Assembly: GCF_014905175.1 (NCBI RefSeq)
Contig: NC_057790.1
Span: forward strand, 15,154,469 to 15,218,468
Length of the DNA: 64,000 nucleotides
Source: Aphidius gifuensis
Taxonomy: Eukaryota > Arthropoda > Insecta > Hymenoptera > Braconidae
Direction: 5' to 3'
Each line of letters begins with the position of its first letter. Position 1 is the first letter of the stretch. The notes beneath the pieces were generated by a model. It searched no databases and was not told where the DNA came from. It saw nothing but the letters and a program-made list of their open reading frames with translations. Shown here piece after piece: positions 1 through 14,300 of the stretch. A program made the translations under genes and the position numbers.

Positions 1-2779
1 ATCACACAACGAAGAACCGGCATTACAGTTCTTCTTTTTATAATAGAAAATTGACTTTTCAATTCGAGACCAAAATTGGATTAAGATTGAAGGACAAAAG
101 TCAAAATTAATTTCTACCAAGGAAATCAATAAAGAGCTTTGTTATTTTGTTTTTAATATAACTTTAAATTTTTTCATTTATCATAAAAACAAAATTCTCT
201 TTATCATTTATATTAATAATTTACAACTGATTTCATTTTAAATGAACTGCAATCATTGAATGCATGATTTAATGAAATGTATGATTGAAAGACGAAGCGA
301 GATTAGAGCATAAAATTTGTATTCACTTGACTCGACAGATCGACAGAATGCTGAATGGTCGGCGTGGTAAATGGATTGATAGACAGGGTAAGAATAAAAG
401 AAAAAAACTTGAGAAAAAGAAATGAAAATTATGAAAAAATTGAATGTGAATACAGAAAGAAAGATGTTGCATTGAGAATTCAGTGAGTAGCAGTCATATA
501 GCGGAGTCATTCGAAGTAATGACTCATTCGATAAGACGCCCTCTTATTTATTTCTTTTTTTTTTTCACATATATGCAGCATTTCTTCATTCTCATAGATA
601 TCAAACGAAAGAAAAGAATTGCTCTTTCATCCAACTAAGAGTATATAGTTTGGGCGTCGAATCACAACTATCGACTACTGTGTGTTTTTATAAATTTTTT
701 TTAACATTCTATATACTGAAGATGACTTTATTACTTTTAAATAACGGTGAATATTTATTTCTAGCTTTATATTATACAAAAGAAAATAATAAATTTGTTA
801 TATAAATAAATTTCAATATTTTTCATAGACAAATTATAAATTTTTATTGTTGAAATTTCGTTATAAAATATATTAATATACAAACAATTTGGACTCATCT
901 CTTTTTTAATTATAAAATTTTTATTTTTTTATATTATAATTACAAACTAATAATTTTCTTACGTTCACAGATTGACTTTTTTATTTTTTTTTTCATCCTA
1001 AACTCGAGTAGAACACCCCTATACAATTACAAAATAATTATTACTTTTTCTTAAAATTCCATGAATCTACAACTCTTTTTCAAATGACAATGTCAATGAT
1101 TTTTCGTTCAATAGTTTGTCTACAAACAAGACACCAGGGTGTTGATTGAAATTATCACGGTATTTAGTCAATATCTCAATCGTCTCAAGGGATTTCTGTC
1201 AAGGTATGAACAAATTGTTTGTGAATGACTCGACAACATTATTTCAAGTTATTAGGTATCAATATACCCATACAAAAACACCATTTTTTCCATACAACAT
1301 TTTGTATACATATAAAATTCAAAAACACCACATAAAAAAAATTTATTATCCACATCTTTTCATTAATTTTATTTTTACAAAACAAAATGGTATTAAATTA
1401 TTAGCATTGTTGGGTTAAATTGGTATATAAAAATAAAAAAAGCATTGTCCTCCCGATGCATAAAAACTAATAAAAATAAATAAATAAAATTTAACGTGAT
1501 ATAATTAAATGTAAAATACCAAATGATAATTTGAATTGAGTTTTGAAATCCGTGAATGATTTTTATTTGAATTTTTTATGGAACTGGGCGTATTGAGGGT
1601 ATATTTGAAAAAGATACATGTAAGCTAAAGTAAAGGGATAACTTAAAAAGAAACCAGCCGAATAGGCGTGAAGACGTGGCGCCTGGCGCCTTACGCGTGT
1701 ATAGATCTACGAAAAAAAAAAAGGTATACCGTCAATGATGTTAGAAAAAAGAGCACAAAGGTAATGGGTATATGACCGTAAAAATAAAAAATCTATAGTT
1801 CTTTAAGATTTTTTTTTTTTTTTTTTGGTTTTGTTTTCGAAATTGACTTAGGTATATTTATGAAAATATATATATATGCATAGATACCGAAAAATTTCTC
1901 ATTCTTTTCTCATCATATACCTATATACACATGAGATCAAACTCAATTTTTCTGATTTTTTTTTTCTTTTCAAGCTACCTATTTTCTGACATCCATGGAT
2001 AATTTTCTTTGACAAATGACAAGCTCATGTTTTGATTGAGATTATATATTTTGATTATTAAAATTATCATCTACATAGTATTTTTCTTAATTTTTTTCAT
2101 ATTGTTTGAACAGGAAAAAAAAAACAATAAATAAATAAATTGTCCTGAAAACAAAAATACTATGTATGTGCTTGACGTTTGTTTTGTTTTTCACAAAAAT
2201 TTCCTTTCTTTGTCATAACAGTTTAATAACAAATAACATAATAAATTAATGAACTATATGAGAGGGTATAAAAATACTATAATGATGCCATATACAGTTG
2301 ACGGATATTTTATCAAAATTCAATTGAGAACAAAAAAAACAAAATATTGATAAATAAAATCAAAAGTATTTGGATTATTGTTGTAATTTTATTGATCAAT
2401 ATATTTTTTTTTCCACTAAAATAAATTAATTTTTTATTTATTTGTCATTTTATTATTATAATACTATTTCAGATAATTTTTTTTTTTTTTTTTTTAATAC
2501 AGCTAATAATTTTTTCATCTACAGGTTATATCATCAACATTAATCAAAATAAGTTCATATATAAATATATGTAAAAAAAAATTTATATATAATATACAAA
2601 ATTAATTTTTTTTTTCTACTTTATGAATGAGGTTGAAATTAAAGGAAATGGAAATGAATAATATTAAGTTTTTATTGGAATGAGTAGACTGAAGGTGAGA
2701 AACGACAGATTTGAATGATGACCGGAAAAAGAATATTATAAAAAATATTGGAAATGAAACTTAATAAAAAAAAAATGAT
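1..2779. other. Upstream AT-rich DNA, no gene seen
   Basis: Low-complexity DNA with many poly-A/T runs. The only compositional feature is a GC-richer patch at about 1655-1700 that contains GTGGCGCCTGGCGCC, two overlapping-type GGCGCC words (see the CTCF-like finding). Short open frames here are A/T-rich and carry no recognisable protein motif. Confidence 0.6.
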
Positions 2780-2974
2780 TTAGGCAGTGGGACGTATGGT
2801 CTTTGGTACAGCGAAGGGTGGAGCGGGAGGATCTATTGGAGATGTTCTCTCTTGTATCATTGAAGTCATTCCCGTTGCCTCGGAAGCAATTATAACCAAG
2901 CAACGACGCGGGTTTCTGTCTCGTTCTTGTACCTGTCGGCTTGTTTTACAAACGAGGTTAGACGAGCGGGGCAA
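2780..2974 (-). other. Possible conserved element or short coding exon (minus strand)
   Basis: A GC-richer segment of about 200 bp is open on both strands. On the minus strand it reads a 64-residue frame ending PPAPPFAVPKTIRPTA and a TAA at 2782-2780, followed by A/T-rich sequence, as a last exon would. On the plus strand a 93-residue frame starting at 2787 begins MGRMVFGTAKGGAGG. I do not recognise either protein. It may be the end of an unknown gene, a conserved non-coding element or chance. Confidence 0.2.
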
Positions 2975-2982
2975 ACTACAAA

Positions 2983-5900
2983 GCCACTCTACAACTTTGC
3001 CGCCTTATCGTTTGGTCTCTTTTTATTTCTCACCATTCAACTCTTGGTTTCTCATTTTTACTCGTTAAGTTTGTTTTTTTATTTTTTGTTCCTCATCATT
3101 ACCACTCGTCGATTCTATTCTTGTTTCTTTATTTTTTCTATAGGACAAATGGACGCAGGTACTTTATTTTTTTGCATCAAATATTTACACATTTTTATTG
3201 GGTGCTAAAACCATTTATAGCGCCATCCTATCTTTGTGATCTCTGTTTAATACTGTCGACGATATGTATATGTATACACTTGCTCGTTAGTTCAACTTTT
3301 GCAGCGACCACACCGAGAGTTTCGTTATAGTCCATTGTCAAACCCTTCACGCTCCTTAAGCGTTACTTTTTTTTTTTTTTTTATTTTCAAACTGATATGG
3401 CTTTGTTGATTAAACACACGTTTACAACAGTATATATATTTTTTATAAGGAATACTGAGCTGCTTGTTATAAATAATAATTAGTTACAACATTAACTTGA
3501 ACAATAAATTTTTTCAATTCAAATGCATGTGTGTAAGTTGGTTTAAGATAATTGTCTTTGATTTTGACAACGGTTTTTATTTACGATAAAATTAATCCCC
3601 ATTAATTAATCTGGACAGTTTATTTATTTATTTATTTATTTGTTGATTGTTGAGATTTTTTTGATAGGGCTTTACAGATCAGAAGAAATTATGATTGAGA
3701 TGCGACCAAATAGAGTCCATGTTCGAAATAATTAAGTATTTAGTAATTTGGATATTTGTGTAGCACGAAAAATAAAAAAAAAAAAAAAGCAAAGTTTATG
3801 GCTTCGCCAGCTCGGCAATATAACAATACTCAGACCCTGTATATGCACGAAGTAATTTTAAGTTGATAGTACTTGTGTGAACGGTAAAAAAATAATAAAA
3901 TATAGTCTTTGAATTATAGTATATGTAAAAAAAATTTGAGAATTGTGGAGAAGAAAATATGGTTAAACATATTGTAAATTGGGTTGTGTAAAATGTATTT
4001 TTGTTCATCAATATAATTAATTAAAGATCTTATTTCTTTTTTGTTATTCGGATTATTTTTATCACTAATGAAAGAGTTATTATTGATTATTATTTAAAAT
4101 ATAGAAAAACTTTTGAGATGTTTTTTTTTTTTTATTATTCGAATAGAATTCATTTTTTAATCGAGACATGGCGCAAGATTCAAGGAACTCTCGTGCAGAC
4201 AAATCTCACCCTATGTTTTTTATATGCTGTAAATAATAAATATGCTATTATATATAAAGTTTCAGTATAGACAGAACTCTAGTCGTAACAACAAAGACCG
4301 ACTATGTTAAAAATATACAAGTTATAAAGAAAGAGAAAAAAAGCATTGATGGATGTAAAATAAATAAAAAATAAAAAAAAAAAAAAGAGAAAACTGCAAA
4401 CGCCTGAGGTGCGGCTCAGCCCATCGAAATCCGGGACACGCGAGCCTTCCGGGAAATTTCATGTTTATGGCGAAAAAAAAATACATCAGTAATACAGTCA
4501 CAAAAATTAAAATTATTAAAAAATCTAGAACATTAAGAGTATTGTATATCTAATATAAAAAGTAGTCTGCAAGTACTCGAAGAGTATATAGCATATACAT
4601 ACAATTGATATAATTTTACATAGAGCCATTAAACTGGAAATATTATTTTAATTTATACAAAGTAGCGTCGAAAAAAAATATATACAAAATTGAAAAATTG
4701 AAATAATTGTAGGGTTTTTTAATAAAAATAAAATGGATAAGTTTAAGTCTGTAAATTATATTCAATACAAAAAATATTTGCTTAAAATTTTCTATATAAA
4801 TTTTTTCAATTTTAACGTTACTTGATATAATTATTTCATTTATTTATCATTTTTTTTTTTTTTGTTATTTAATTCAATGATATAGTACACTTTCGGCCTG
4901 AGCCATTGCATAATTTGTACATATGTTTAATTTAATAAACTAAAAAATTAAAACTTATCTTTTATAAATAATATTTTGCAATTATATAATATACTACATT
5001 GTAACAGCTTTAATTTAACGAATAAGTAAAAATTTATTTATTCATTATTTATTTATTTATTGGTAATTATTCTAAATCACGAATCAAGATAACTGTGAGA
5101 TATAATATTTATTTGATAAAATAATTGTAGTATCCATCAATTAAAAAAAATCCTTCAATTACTCATTATTTCTGATGAATATATTACGATAACTACCAGA
5201 AATGAAACTTTATATTCTTTTCGAATTTAAAATAAAATTTCAATTTAATATAGATATGAAATACATAAAGAGTAAATACATCAAAAGTATTTTGCATAAT
5301 TCATAATATTGTTAATTAACATTCAACAACCAATTATGAATACTTCTTTTTTTTTATAGCAATTTGATTCATATTATTATTGTTACATAAATCAATTAAG
5401 AATTTCCTTGCAGTAAAATATATAGAGTTTTATTTAAATCGACTTAAAAGTTTGGATAAGTCATAATTAGTTTATATATAGTTATAAAAGCCAATTTATG
5501 TATTATTTATAAGCAAAAAAGCTTTATGGATATGTAAAAAAAATTTTTGATGATTCAATAATTAATAAATAAACTTAAAAATAAATGACTAAACCAGACA
5601 TTATCAGAAATTATCAAACTGTTGTTAAATTATAGAGGAGTATTTTTTATTAGAAACTGTTTCCAATAAATTTCTGGAAAACTTCTAGTAAACATTTTTA
5701 GTAACTTTTTCCAATAAAATTCGGGGGAATTTATAGTAAAGTTTTACATTGAAATTGATATTAAAAATCAGCAACTGTTTCAGGAAATTTCTGAAAATTT
5801 TTACTCAATATTACCATAAACTGTTTCCGATAAATTTCGGGAAAATTACGAGAAGCGGTTAGCTGGGTTTTAACTGAAAAATTATTGACAATTTTCAACA

Positions 5901-8282
5901 CTAGATAGAGCTTTAAGCATTTTCAGTTATAAAAAATTGTTGGCAATTTCAGTTTCCATATAGACATTAATTTTTATGTATATCGAAAGATGTGCTTTCA
6001 ATTTGAGAAGTGTGCAAACTAAAAATATTAAATACATACAACTTGATTTTTCTGTCCCATAATTTTCCAATTTTGTTTATGCTTTCTAATTTTTTTTTTT
6101 AAAGTCAAACTCGTTTTAAAACTTCTTAAAACCTCTCAATCTACTGATATCGTGTTTTCTTATAAATTTTTTTACAAATGTCAAATTCAATTATATATTA
6201 TATGTATATATCTATTTTTATTAATTATCTGAATCTTCTTTACCAGCTCGTGATAACAAGTCAAGAGTTATTTAATCCACCCTATAAATTCATATTATAA
6301 TATCTCGTTAAATCATACAAAAAGGGTTATGAATTTTTTACCTTCTTTTGAGTAAAATTGTATATAATTTATATGTTCATCGAGATAATTATTTCATTGA
6401 ATTACTCACCTCAATACAAACAAATATAACAGTATTCAATTAAACTGCAACATTTATATTTGTTGTAGCAAGCGTGCCTACCCTTCAGGGGAAATTTCAG
6501 TTTCCTTTTCGGATATTCTCATATTTAATTTACTTTTTTCCTCAAAGGAGAGCATCCACCTCTTATGAGAAGTGTAATAAATTTTTTATTCAAGGTGTAA
6601 GGACTTTGATTGTTTTTCAAAATCAGATATAAAAAGGACTCTAAATATTTAACTATTGTGAAGAGATTGGGCAGTATACGAAATTACCAATAGAAACAAT
6701 AGGACTATAAAATCACTTAGAAAAAAACAAAAAAACAAATTGCTCGCATATTAAAACTTCAAAAAATATATATAGTCCCTGTGTCATGTTGCAGCCCTGT
6801 CAAAAAAAATTTGTATTTATCGTGAAAATAAAAACAACATCAATATAAAATACGAGCTTTGTTGTGAAAATTGTCTTCGTAAAATTATACTCAACATTGA
6901 TAGTGTCTACGATGTTAACTGGATAGAAGTGCGGAGCCAAGTCCTATTAATGCCCTTAGGTGAGGACCAAATATAAGGTTTACTAGAAGGATACAGTGGA
7001 TGAGACATCGTAGAGAGAAGAGAAAAGAATCAGAGGCAAAAATTAAAAAATAAAAAAAAAAAAGAACCAAGTATAACTGGCGCCGTATGCGGCAGCCTCA
7101 AAGGGATCCTCTGCACGCCCATATGCCTCCGCTCCGCCCTATATGCCCGCACACAGTATGTACATCATGCATATACGAAGTGGAGAATGACAGATATATA
7201 GAGACAGAAATCAGCATTAACAAAAGCAACGTAAAAGCTCATCATCTACATATACTAAATAAATACACTATAGGTAAAAAAAAAAAAAAATACTGGCGCT
7301 TGTATGAATTTAATAAAGGTATATTGATAAAATAAATTTATTCGATATTTTGATGTGAAAAATGAGAAAGAAAATATTCAATGATGTTCATTGCACACTC
7401 AACCACCCAGTGTGCAATGACTACCTATACTATATATACGTATATTTACATACAAAAAGGTTGATGTGGAAAATAAAGAAAGGGTAAAAAGAGGCGCCAA
7501 GTACACATGCACGTTTCATATAATCAAGTGTTGAAAACCTGTAACTATACAAGTAAAGCACAAACTGTTATCACTATATGTATTTGATTATTAGTGTCTA
7601 GTATATATTTCGAACTATATAAATTACCTTTCTATATAATACTTGTCTTTTAAAAGTCATTTTTATATTGTTTTATTTAATATAGCAATTGACTATTTAA
7701 ATATTTCCAATTTCCATATAATCAAGTTGTACATACACAAATTAAAATCAATTTCTTAAATGTGCAGCTTGTTTTTATTATTATGATATTTATGTAATTG
7801 TCCATATAACAATATAAAATTATTTAGATTTTTTATATATTCTATATATACATGTGTATACTTGGGACTCTTGGGAGAATCAAAATACAACCTATACCAG
7901 TTAGTAATAGTGTAATTAATTGATTTTTAAGTGGCCAATTGCCACTGGCTATAAGGATTCTTTTGTTGCCGTAAATTGCATGAAATATATTTCAAAATCT
8001 TGCACAATCATTCACTGATTACTAATCATTTTTGTTTATTTTAACGAAAAGTCATGGTACACCTGAAAATTGTTTTAGGGCTACTATAAAAACAAAAATG
8101 ATACATCAGCATATTTTTGTATATACAGAGGTGTTGGTATGGACATCTCAATTTTTTATTATTATTTATTATTATTGTTCATTTGAAAATAAAATGTAAA
8201 AAAAATAATTCAATGATGATTGTGATAAATCAAAGTGCACGGAGAGAAATCCGTAGCAAACAATGCTGTAGAGTATCAAACA
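2983..8282. other. Upstream AT-rich DNA, no gene seen
   Basis: No credible gene. It contains a TTTA microsatellite near 3618-3643, a GC-richer patch at 4385-4460, a degenerate repeat at 5650-5850 and a GC-richer patch at about 7075-7160, with GGCGCC words at 7079-7084 and 7493-7498. Confidence 0.55.
5650..5850. repeat. Degenerate repeat around AACTGTTTCC..AAATTTC
   Basis: Four related blocks begin near 5655, 5703, 5773 and 5819, each of the form AACTGTTTCCAATAAATTTC followed by GGGAAAA-like bases. The spacing is irregular (about 48, 70 and 46 bp), which suggests an old, diverged tandem array or a mobile-element fragment. Confidence 0.45.
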
Positions 8283-8371
8283 AATTTTACTGTAGTCTAC
8301 TGGAAATTGAGAAGTTGAGTGGGGAGACCACCAGGATCGACTAGAATTTCCTACTACACTACAGTAATTTT
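8283..8371. repeat. Long imperfect hairpin (89 nt)
   Basis: The left arm 8283-8308 (core ACTGTAGT, then GGAAATT) pairs with the right arm 8345-8371 (AATTTCC, then ACTACAGT). There are about 22 pairs in 26, one bulge and a 36-nt loop. The size and shape would suit a microRNA-like precursor or a tiny inverted-repeat element. Nothing identifies a mature product. Confidence 0.4.
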
Positions 8372-11300
8372 AATCAAATCAAAACAAAAAAACAACACAA
8401 AAAATTAAATAAAACCTTATTGTTTAAACATCAAAATAAAAATGTAACGTGTTTATTAATTTTTAAAAAATAAACCATTTTATGGTCGTTGTAGTTGGTA
8501 TATGTTGGATCTTGATATTCGTTTGATCAGAAAAATAATTTTTCTCCATCAAAGTGTATTTTTCTTTTATTTTCACGCTGTCTTTGACTAAATTGGTAAC
8601 AATGCAAGTATTAGAAGCCTTTTATAACAAAGATAGATTGGTTTTAAAGACGTCAAGATTGATGAACAGTAGTAACCTGTGGCGCCAAAAATATTTCTCG
8701 TCGTTCAGCTAAAAAGAATCATCAAATATATGTGCCCAAACAACCAGTCGTTCGTTTACTCTAATTGATTGGCTTGCTTCTTCAGGTCATTAATACCCAT
8801 ATAAAAAAGTATAAAATATATAAAAAAAAAAAATTGAAAATAGCTTGATGCTTTTTTTTTTTTTTATTTAGCATTAAACACTTCCGTCGCTTGATTGATT
8901 GGCGGTAACCTAACTAATGAGTACAAGAGGGGGATAACTTGGCGCTAATTGCCGCGCGAGTAATATTCGCTAACAAAAAGCGTCCAGGTAAAACACACAG
9001 TTTCTGACCTTTTATATATGGGACTCTCCCCAAAGATCACAGGGACGGGCAGACCGCTTCTATGACTACGACGACCTTCCCACCGACCTTCTATTTTCTT
9101 GAACCTTCTCGTTAATGTGTGTGTGTCTTTTTTTTTTTTAAATTCATTTATTTTTAATTTCTTTTTTTTTTTATTCTCTTTTATACATGCATTATATACC
9201 ATTGCATATAAATTTAATGGTGGAACACGCTGAATAATGCACACTGCGTGGCTATCGTATAAACTTATATATAATAAAAAAAAAGTAAAATTGAAAGTTT
9301 ATAAAATTTGAAAAAAAATTTACTTTTTATTGAAGATGTTAATTTACAATTGAGCTTGAAAATCTTAAAATTTAAAACTCAAAAAACGTTAAAAAAACGA
9401 TATAGTGAATGAAAGTTCTAAAATTAAATTTAGATAACGGAAATAAAATTGTGAAATTAATTGTAAAAATAAATAAAAAAATTTATCAGTTTAAGGCAAA
9501 CGTTAATTAAACGTTTGAAGATGTTAAAAATTTAACATTTAATTTTTGACATTACATTGTTTTTTTTTTTTTTTACATTTTACATTCCATTTTTAACCGT
9601 GTAGTAAAAATTTTCTCACTCTGACTTTATGTGGCTATGTAGAGGTCTTTTTGTTCATTTCCTTTGTTCCTTGGAGTTTTATGCCTTGGGGTTGCAGTCT
9701 TTTTTCAAGGAGTTTTTTTTATTTTTTTATTTTTGGTATATATCTGACTGTCCTCAAAATAAACTTGAGGAAACACCATAAACCCTTTGAATAGATTCGT
9801 TCTTCAATTATCATTAATCAAATAATTTAACTATGCACACAGAGCTTACCTCATTTTTTTATATATATAAAAATTTTTTTACATATGTACATATCCATGT
9901 ATATATAAAAAAGGAACCAGCACGCAATATATCAGTTATGCTTTCATCCGAATCAATATTCACTTTTTTTTATTTTTTTTTTTTTTTGTGAATTAATAAG
10001 AGATTTAATGTTAATTTAAAAATACACGTGATCATGATTATTAATATCATATTATTTATATTTTATTAAAAATATTGAGACAGTAAATCTCTCATCTTAC
10101 TCACTATTTTATAGTTGGATTTTAATTAAATCTAATTATTATTTTTCCTAATTCCATTAATCAAGACAAAACTTTTGTGGTTTTCTATATATATATATAT
10201 ACCATATATATTCTCGGAAGATTTAAGTTACAACTTATCTTTGATGTTTCTTATTCGTTTCAAATCAAAAGTTGGGTTTTGTGAATAAATTTAGAATTAG
10301 AGTGTGTCGAAATTTGTATTTACGATGCCTTTTGAGGCTCCAACTTTTTTTTTTTTTTTTTGTATTTTTTTTTTTCGGACTTTACAACCGTCTGAAAATA
10401 TACAAGTCTGGTTTTACTGGATCCAACAATAAACGATGCCGTGGGCAAACTTTTGCGAGTGCGAATAAGTATAAAAAACGCGATCGTGGAGGTTTTTAAA
10501 TGAGGGTGGGATGATCTATATATATATGTATACATAAGTGTATTATTTTTATTTTTTTTTTTTTACTTTAACATGTATTGTGTACAAGGTTTAGCCGTAG
10601 GCAAAAATTGATCTGTCGATCCCGAACTCCTAGAAAAAGTGCAGGAAGCCAATTAAATTTACGAAAAAAGCTTTAAACTACACATTTTTTGAAAGTTATT
10701 CACCATATGTTTGCAAAATCTTGATATATAAATGACAAAGTAGGAAAATATTATTGTTCTAATTTGCATAATATAGATTTTTTAATAAATTTAAAATGTT
10801 AATTCTTCAAAACAGACAGATATAACTTTTATATATGCGTATTTATTATTTATAAGCAAAAAGTTCTACAGAGAGTTATAAAAAAAAAAAAATGGAAATA
10901 CAAAATTCAAATTATAATACATTTCTTTCGGAATTTGCACAAAATGTTTTTCAAACTTAAATATTTTTTTTCAAGCTAAAAATGTTCATTTGAAAAATAC
11001 ATAAAGTTGTGGAGTAAAAACTAAAGTAAAGCAATGAAATTTGACTGAAAAAAAAAAAATGTTTTCCCGCCAAAAACAAGAAAAAAAAATAAAAAATAAG
11101 GATGGTTACAAGAGTTTGCGTGACAGCCTTCGGCTTGTCGGGCAGATGTATAGCAATGGGTTGACATCGCAGGCTGCGGGCTAGCGTGGGTCGTGGGGTC
11201 TACAGTATTTTTAAAAAAATAAAAAAATTTTTTTTATCTCTTTCTCTCTTCAGTAACGTCGCGCACGAACTCCATAGAACTCACGCACGTCCGTTTCGTG

Positions 11301-14300
11301 CCCACGGCACGCACATTGAAGCCACTATATATACACGAATCCCATGCATATACATTATACATACTACCACAAGTACCAATTTTCATTTTTTTCATATACA
11401 CAGATATATATATTATTATTTTTATTCATTCGAATCCTAGCACGAGGTCCGTGAGACAAGCACGCGTGGACACACCCGGTACAGCTTGAATTGCAGCACG
11501 CCAACAGCACCACCACCAATAACATCACTTATACCATCACAATTGACACCATCAATATCAATAAATATACTAGTAGCTATTTCAATATCAGAAGACTTTT
11601 CTATCAATACTATGTACAGTTTTCGCCTCGATAGTATATACCAATGACTATATATAATGAAAAACAAAGATACAAGCTTTCCTTGTGGCAGAAGTACCGA
11701 GGTCGATAATGCAGTATCGTCACGCGAGAATACAACCAGCTGACATTTTTTCTATTGTCCAAAAAAGTAACGACTTAGTACTACGACAAAGTACATATAG
11801 AAAGCTCATGACTAACTCGTACAACTGATGCAATTTTATTGTGAAATTTGATATTTGACCAAATATATGTGAATCATGTTTTCATTTTCTTCATACATAT
11901 CAATTTTTACTTTGTATGAATATTGATGATTGGGTATATGCGTAAACATATACACGCATGTATGTGAGTATAATGTATATTATTTGAGTTATCAAATTGT
12001 ATGTGGTTCTGATCAAAATTTAAAAAAAAACCTCAAGGTTTTATGTATGTATATTGAAGGTCGATCATGTGCAGGATCTATATAGATTCACCACATTTAC
12101 ATTCATCGACCCATGAATATAGCAAAAGTGGCAAGAAGTGAATGTATATACTCCAGAATGAAATTGATATATAATTTATTAATAACATAATATGAAGGCA
12201 TTTATAATATTGTTCGAATATTTATATTAAAACAATCAGACATCAAGAAAAAGGTTTTTTAAGAATTATATATATAAAATAAAAATAAATAGTAGCAAGT
12301 TGCTGATAAACATCAGAAAAATGTTCTAGGTGGTCAGCAAAGTGCAAGACAATGACAAAAGAATACCTGTACACACGGTAAGAATGACGGTTTTTTTTTG
12401 ATATTTTTTTTTTTTTTCATCAAGACAGCTTGACGAGTCTAACGTCAAAAAAGTGACGTGAAGCCTGGACGTGGGCGGAAGGATACATGAAATACAAAAG
12501 TGAAGGAAAAGCCGCTGGTAGCTCTATAAGATGCATTTGTCTTTTTTTTTTAAATATTTTTGTCTCTTTCTGGAGAGGTTGCAGATGACGACGATTGGCA
12601 GATATTCTGGTCACAAAAGCTATTGTTCTTAGAGCCAACAAACCCTCAACTAATTTTTTTACTCTTCTTGTATTTTTCTGTCCCTAGTTTTTAACCTTCA
12701 CAATATAAAACTTGCTACTCGAATAAAATTTAATTGAGCTTCCTGCAGGGTGTGGCATGAGTATTTTTTTTCAAATATATTTATGTATATATATATATAT
12801 ACATACATGGAAACACTATGGTTTATAGGAATATAAACAATCGGTTGATCGAAGGGTTTCTGTTGATGATGAATAATTTTTTTTAATCGTTTGATGTTAC
12901 AAATACCTTAATGAATTTAAATTTCATATTAATATTTAATTACATATTTCTATTATACATTTTCACGCGTGTATATACTGATCAGACGATGCATCGATGC
13001 ATCAAAATATTTTGTGGACTGATTGCGTTGTGTGTAAGACCGGTAAATTCAAACTTTAAATCACTCCAAAGTGTTTTTCTGATAGAACATTTAATCAACA
13101 TATTATATGAGTCATATTTATTATGCCTCTACCAATCTTTTAATAATTTTTTATCATTACATATGGTACCCAAAATATATATACCCAGTAAATTTCAGTA
13201 GTAACCCTTTTTCAGCTTTATCAAGGATCCATAGAAACCCTCGGTAAAATTCCTCAAAAATTTCATAATTGTTTTTATAAAATCTATGAGCGTCAGTATG
13301 TGGACATTTTTGACGGGTTCTATGATTTTTTTTTTTTTCAAATAGAATTGCCTCAGAAAGCGCCATATATTTTGCAATTTCTCAGAATGCAAACTATGCC
13401 GAAAGCCATATAATAATCATGGATGTATAGAAACATTTTTCCTGGAATAATTTAAAAACTTGCAAATATATGAAAACAGGATGGCATGTTCTTTACGACA
13501 CATAACATATAGCACACGTATTAATACGTATATATGTATATAGATCAGTGGCTGAATATATATATATATATATATAGTGACCAAAGTGTTGGTCAAACTA
13601 AATATAGGAAACACTTTTGGCCCCGGGTGTATGCAGACCTGTAATATGGCAGAGAACGCGGTCAAACGGATTGTTTGCGGGCAACGCCCACCTATATTCG
13701 CTCTGGCTTTTACTGCCTGAGCAGTAAAGTACTAAAATTATGATCCGCGCTTGTCACTGCTTCAGGCAATGTGCGTATAAGACCTGAAGGATTCTGTCTA
13801 AGCCTTCCATTTTTCAACTCGTCGTAACTAAACAAAATGTGTGGAACTTTGAATGAGTAAAATAATATATTTTTTAATATTATATTAATTGAAATATCCT
13901 CAGGACTAAGTTTGTCGTATATATACTTTTTTTTTTTTATACATTTTATAAATTTTTTTTTTTTCCTTGAGTACAAAAATATTCTTGACCAATTATTTAC
14001 ATAATAATTAAATGTATTTTTTATTTACTGTTGTAGATTTTTTTTTAATAATTTAAGTTTCAATATTCTTATTAATTATTTGAGAATAATTAAGGTTGTA
14101 TTGTTGGCTCTTTTGGAAATGACTAAATTAAGAGCTTTTTAAAACACTATTCTTTTGTCCTTGTTTTCTGATTGAATAACCATTTTAACACAGTCCCGTG
14201 CACTCTAGATTGCAGCTATTACTTCAATTATATTATTCACTGTACACAAACAAGTGAGAGTATACATTAGTTAATAAAAAATTGTACAGAAGATTTAATA

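Noticed and set aside
3149..3160. Possible upstream micro-exon ATG GAC GCA G followed by gt, preceded by a good acceptor (tttttctatag)
   Set aside because: It would encode MDA, as in the start of fly Dll, and could join in phase to an AG near 17376, but three codons are too little evidence and chance is likely.
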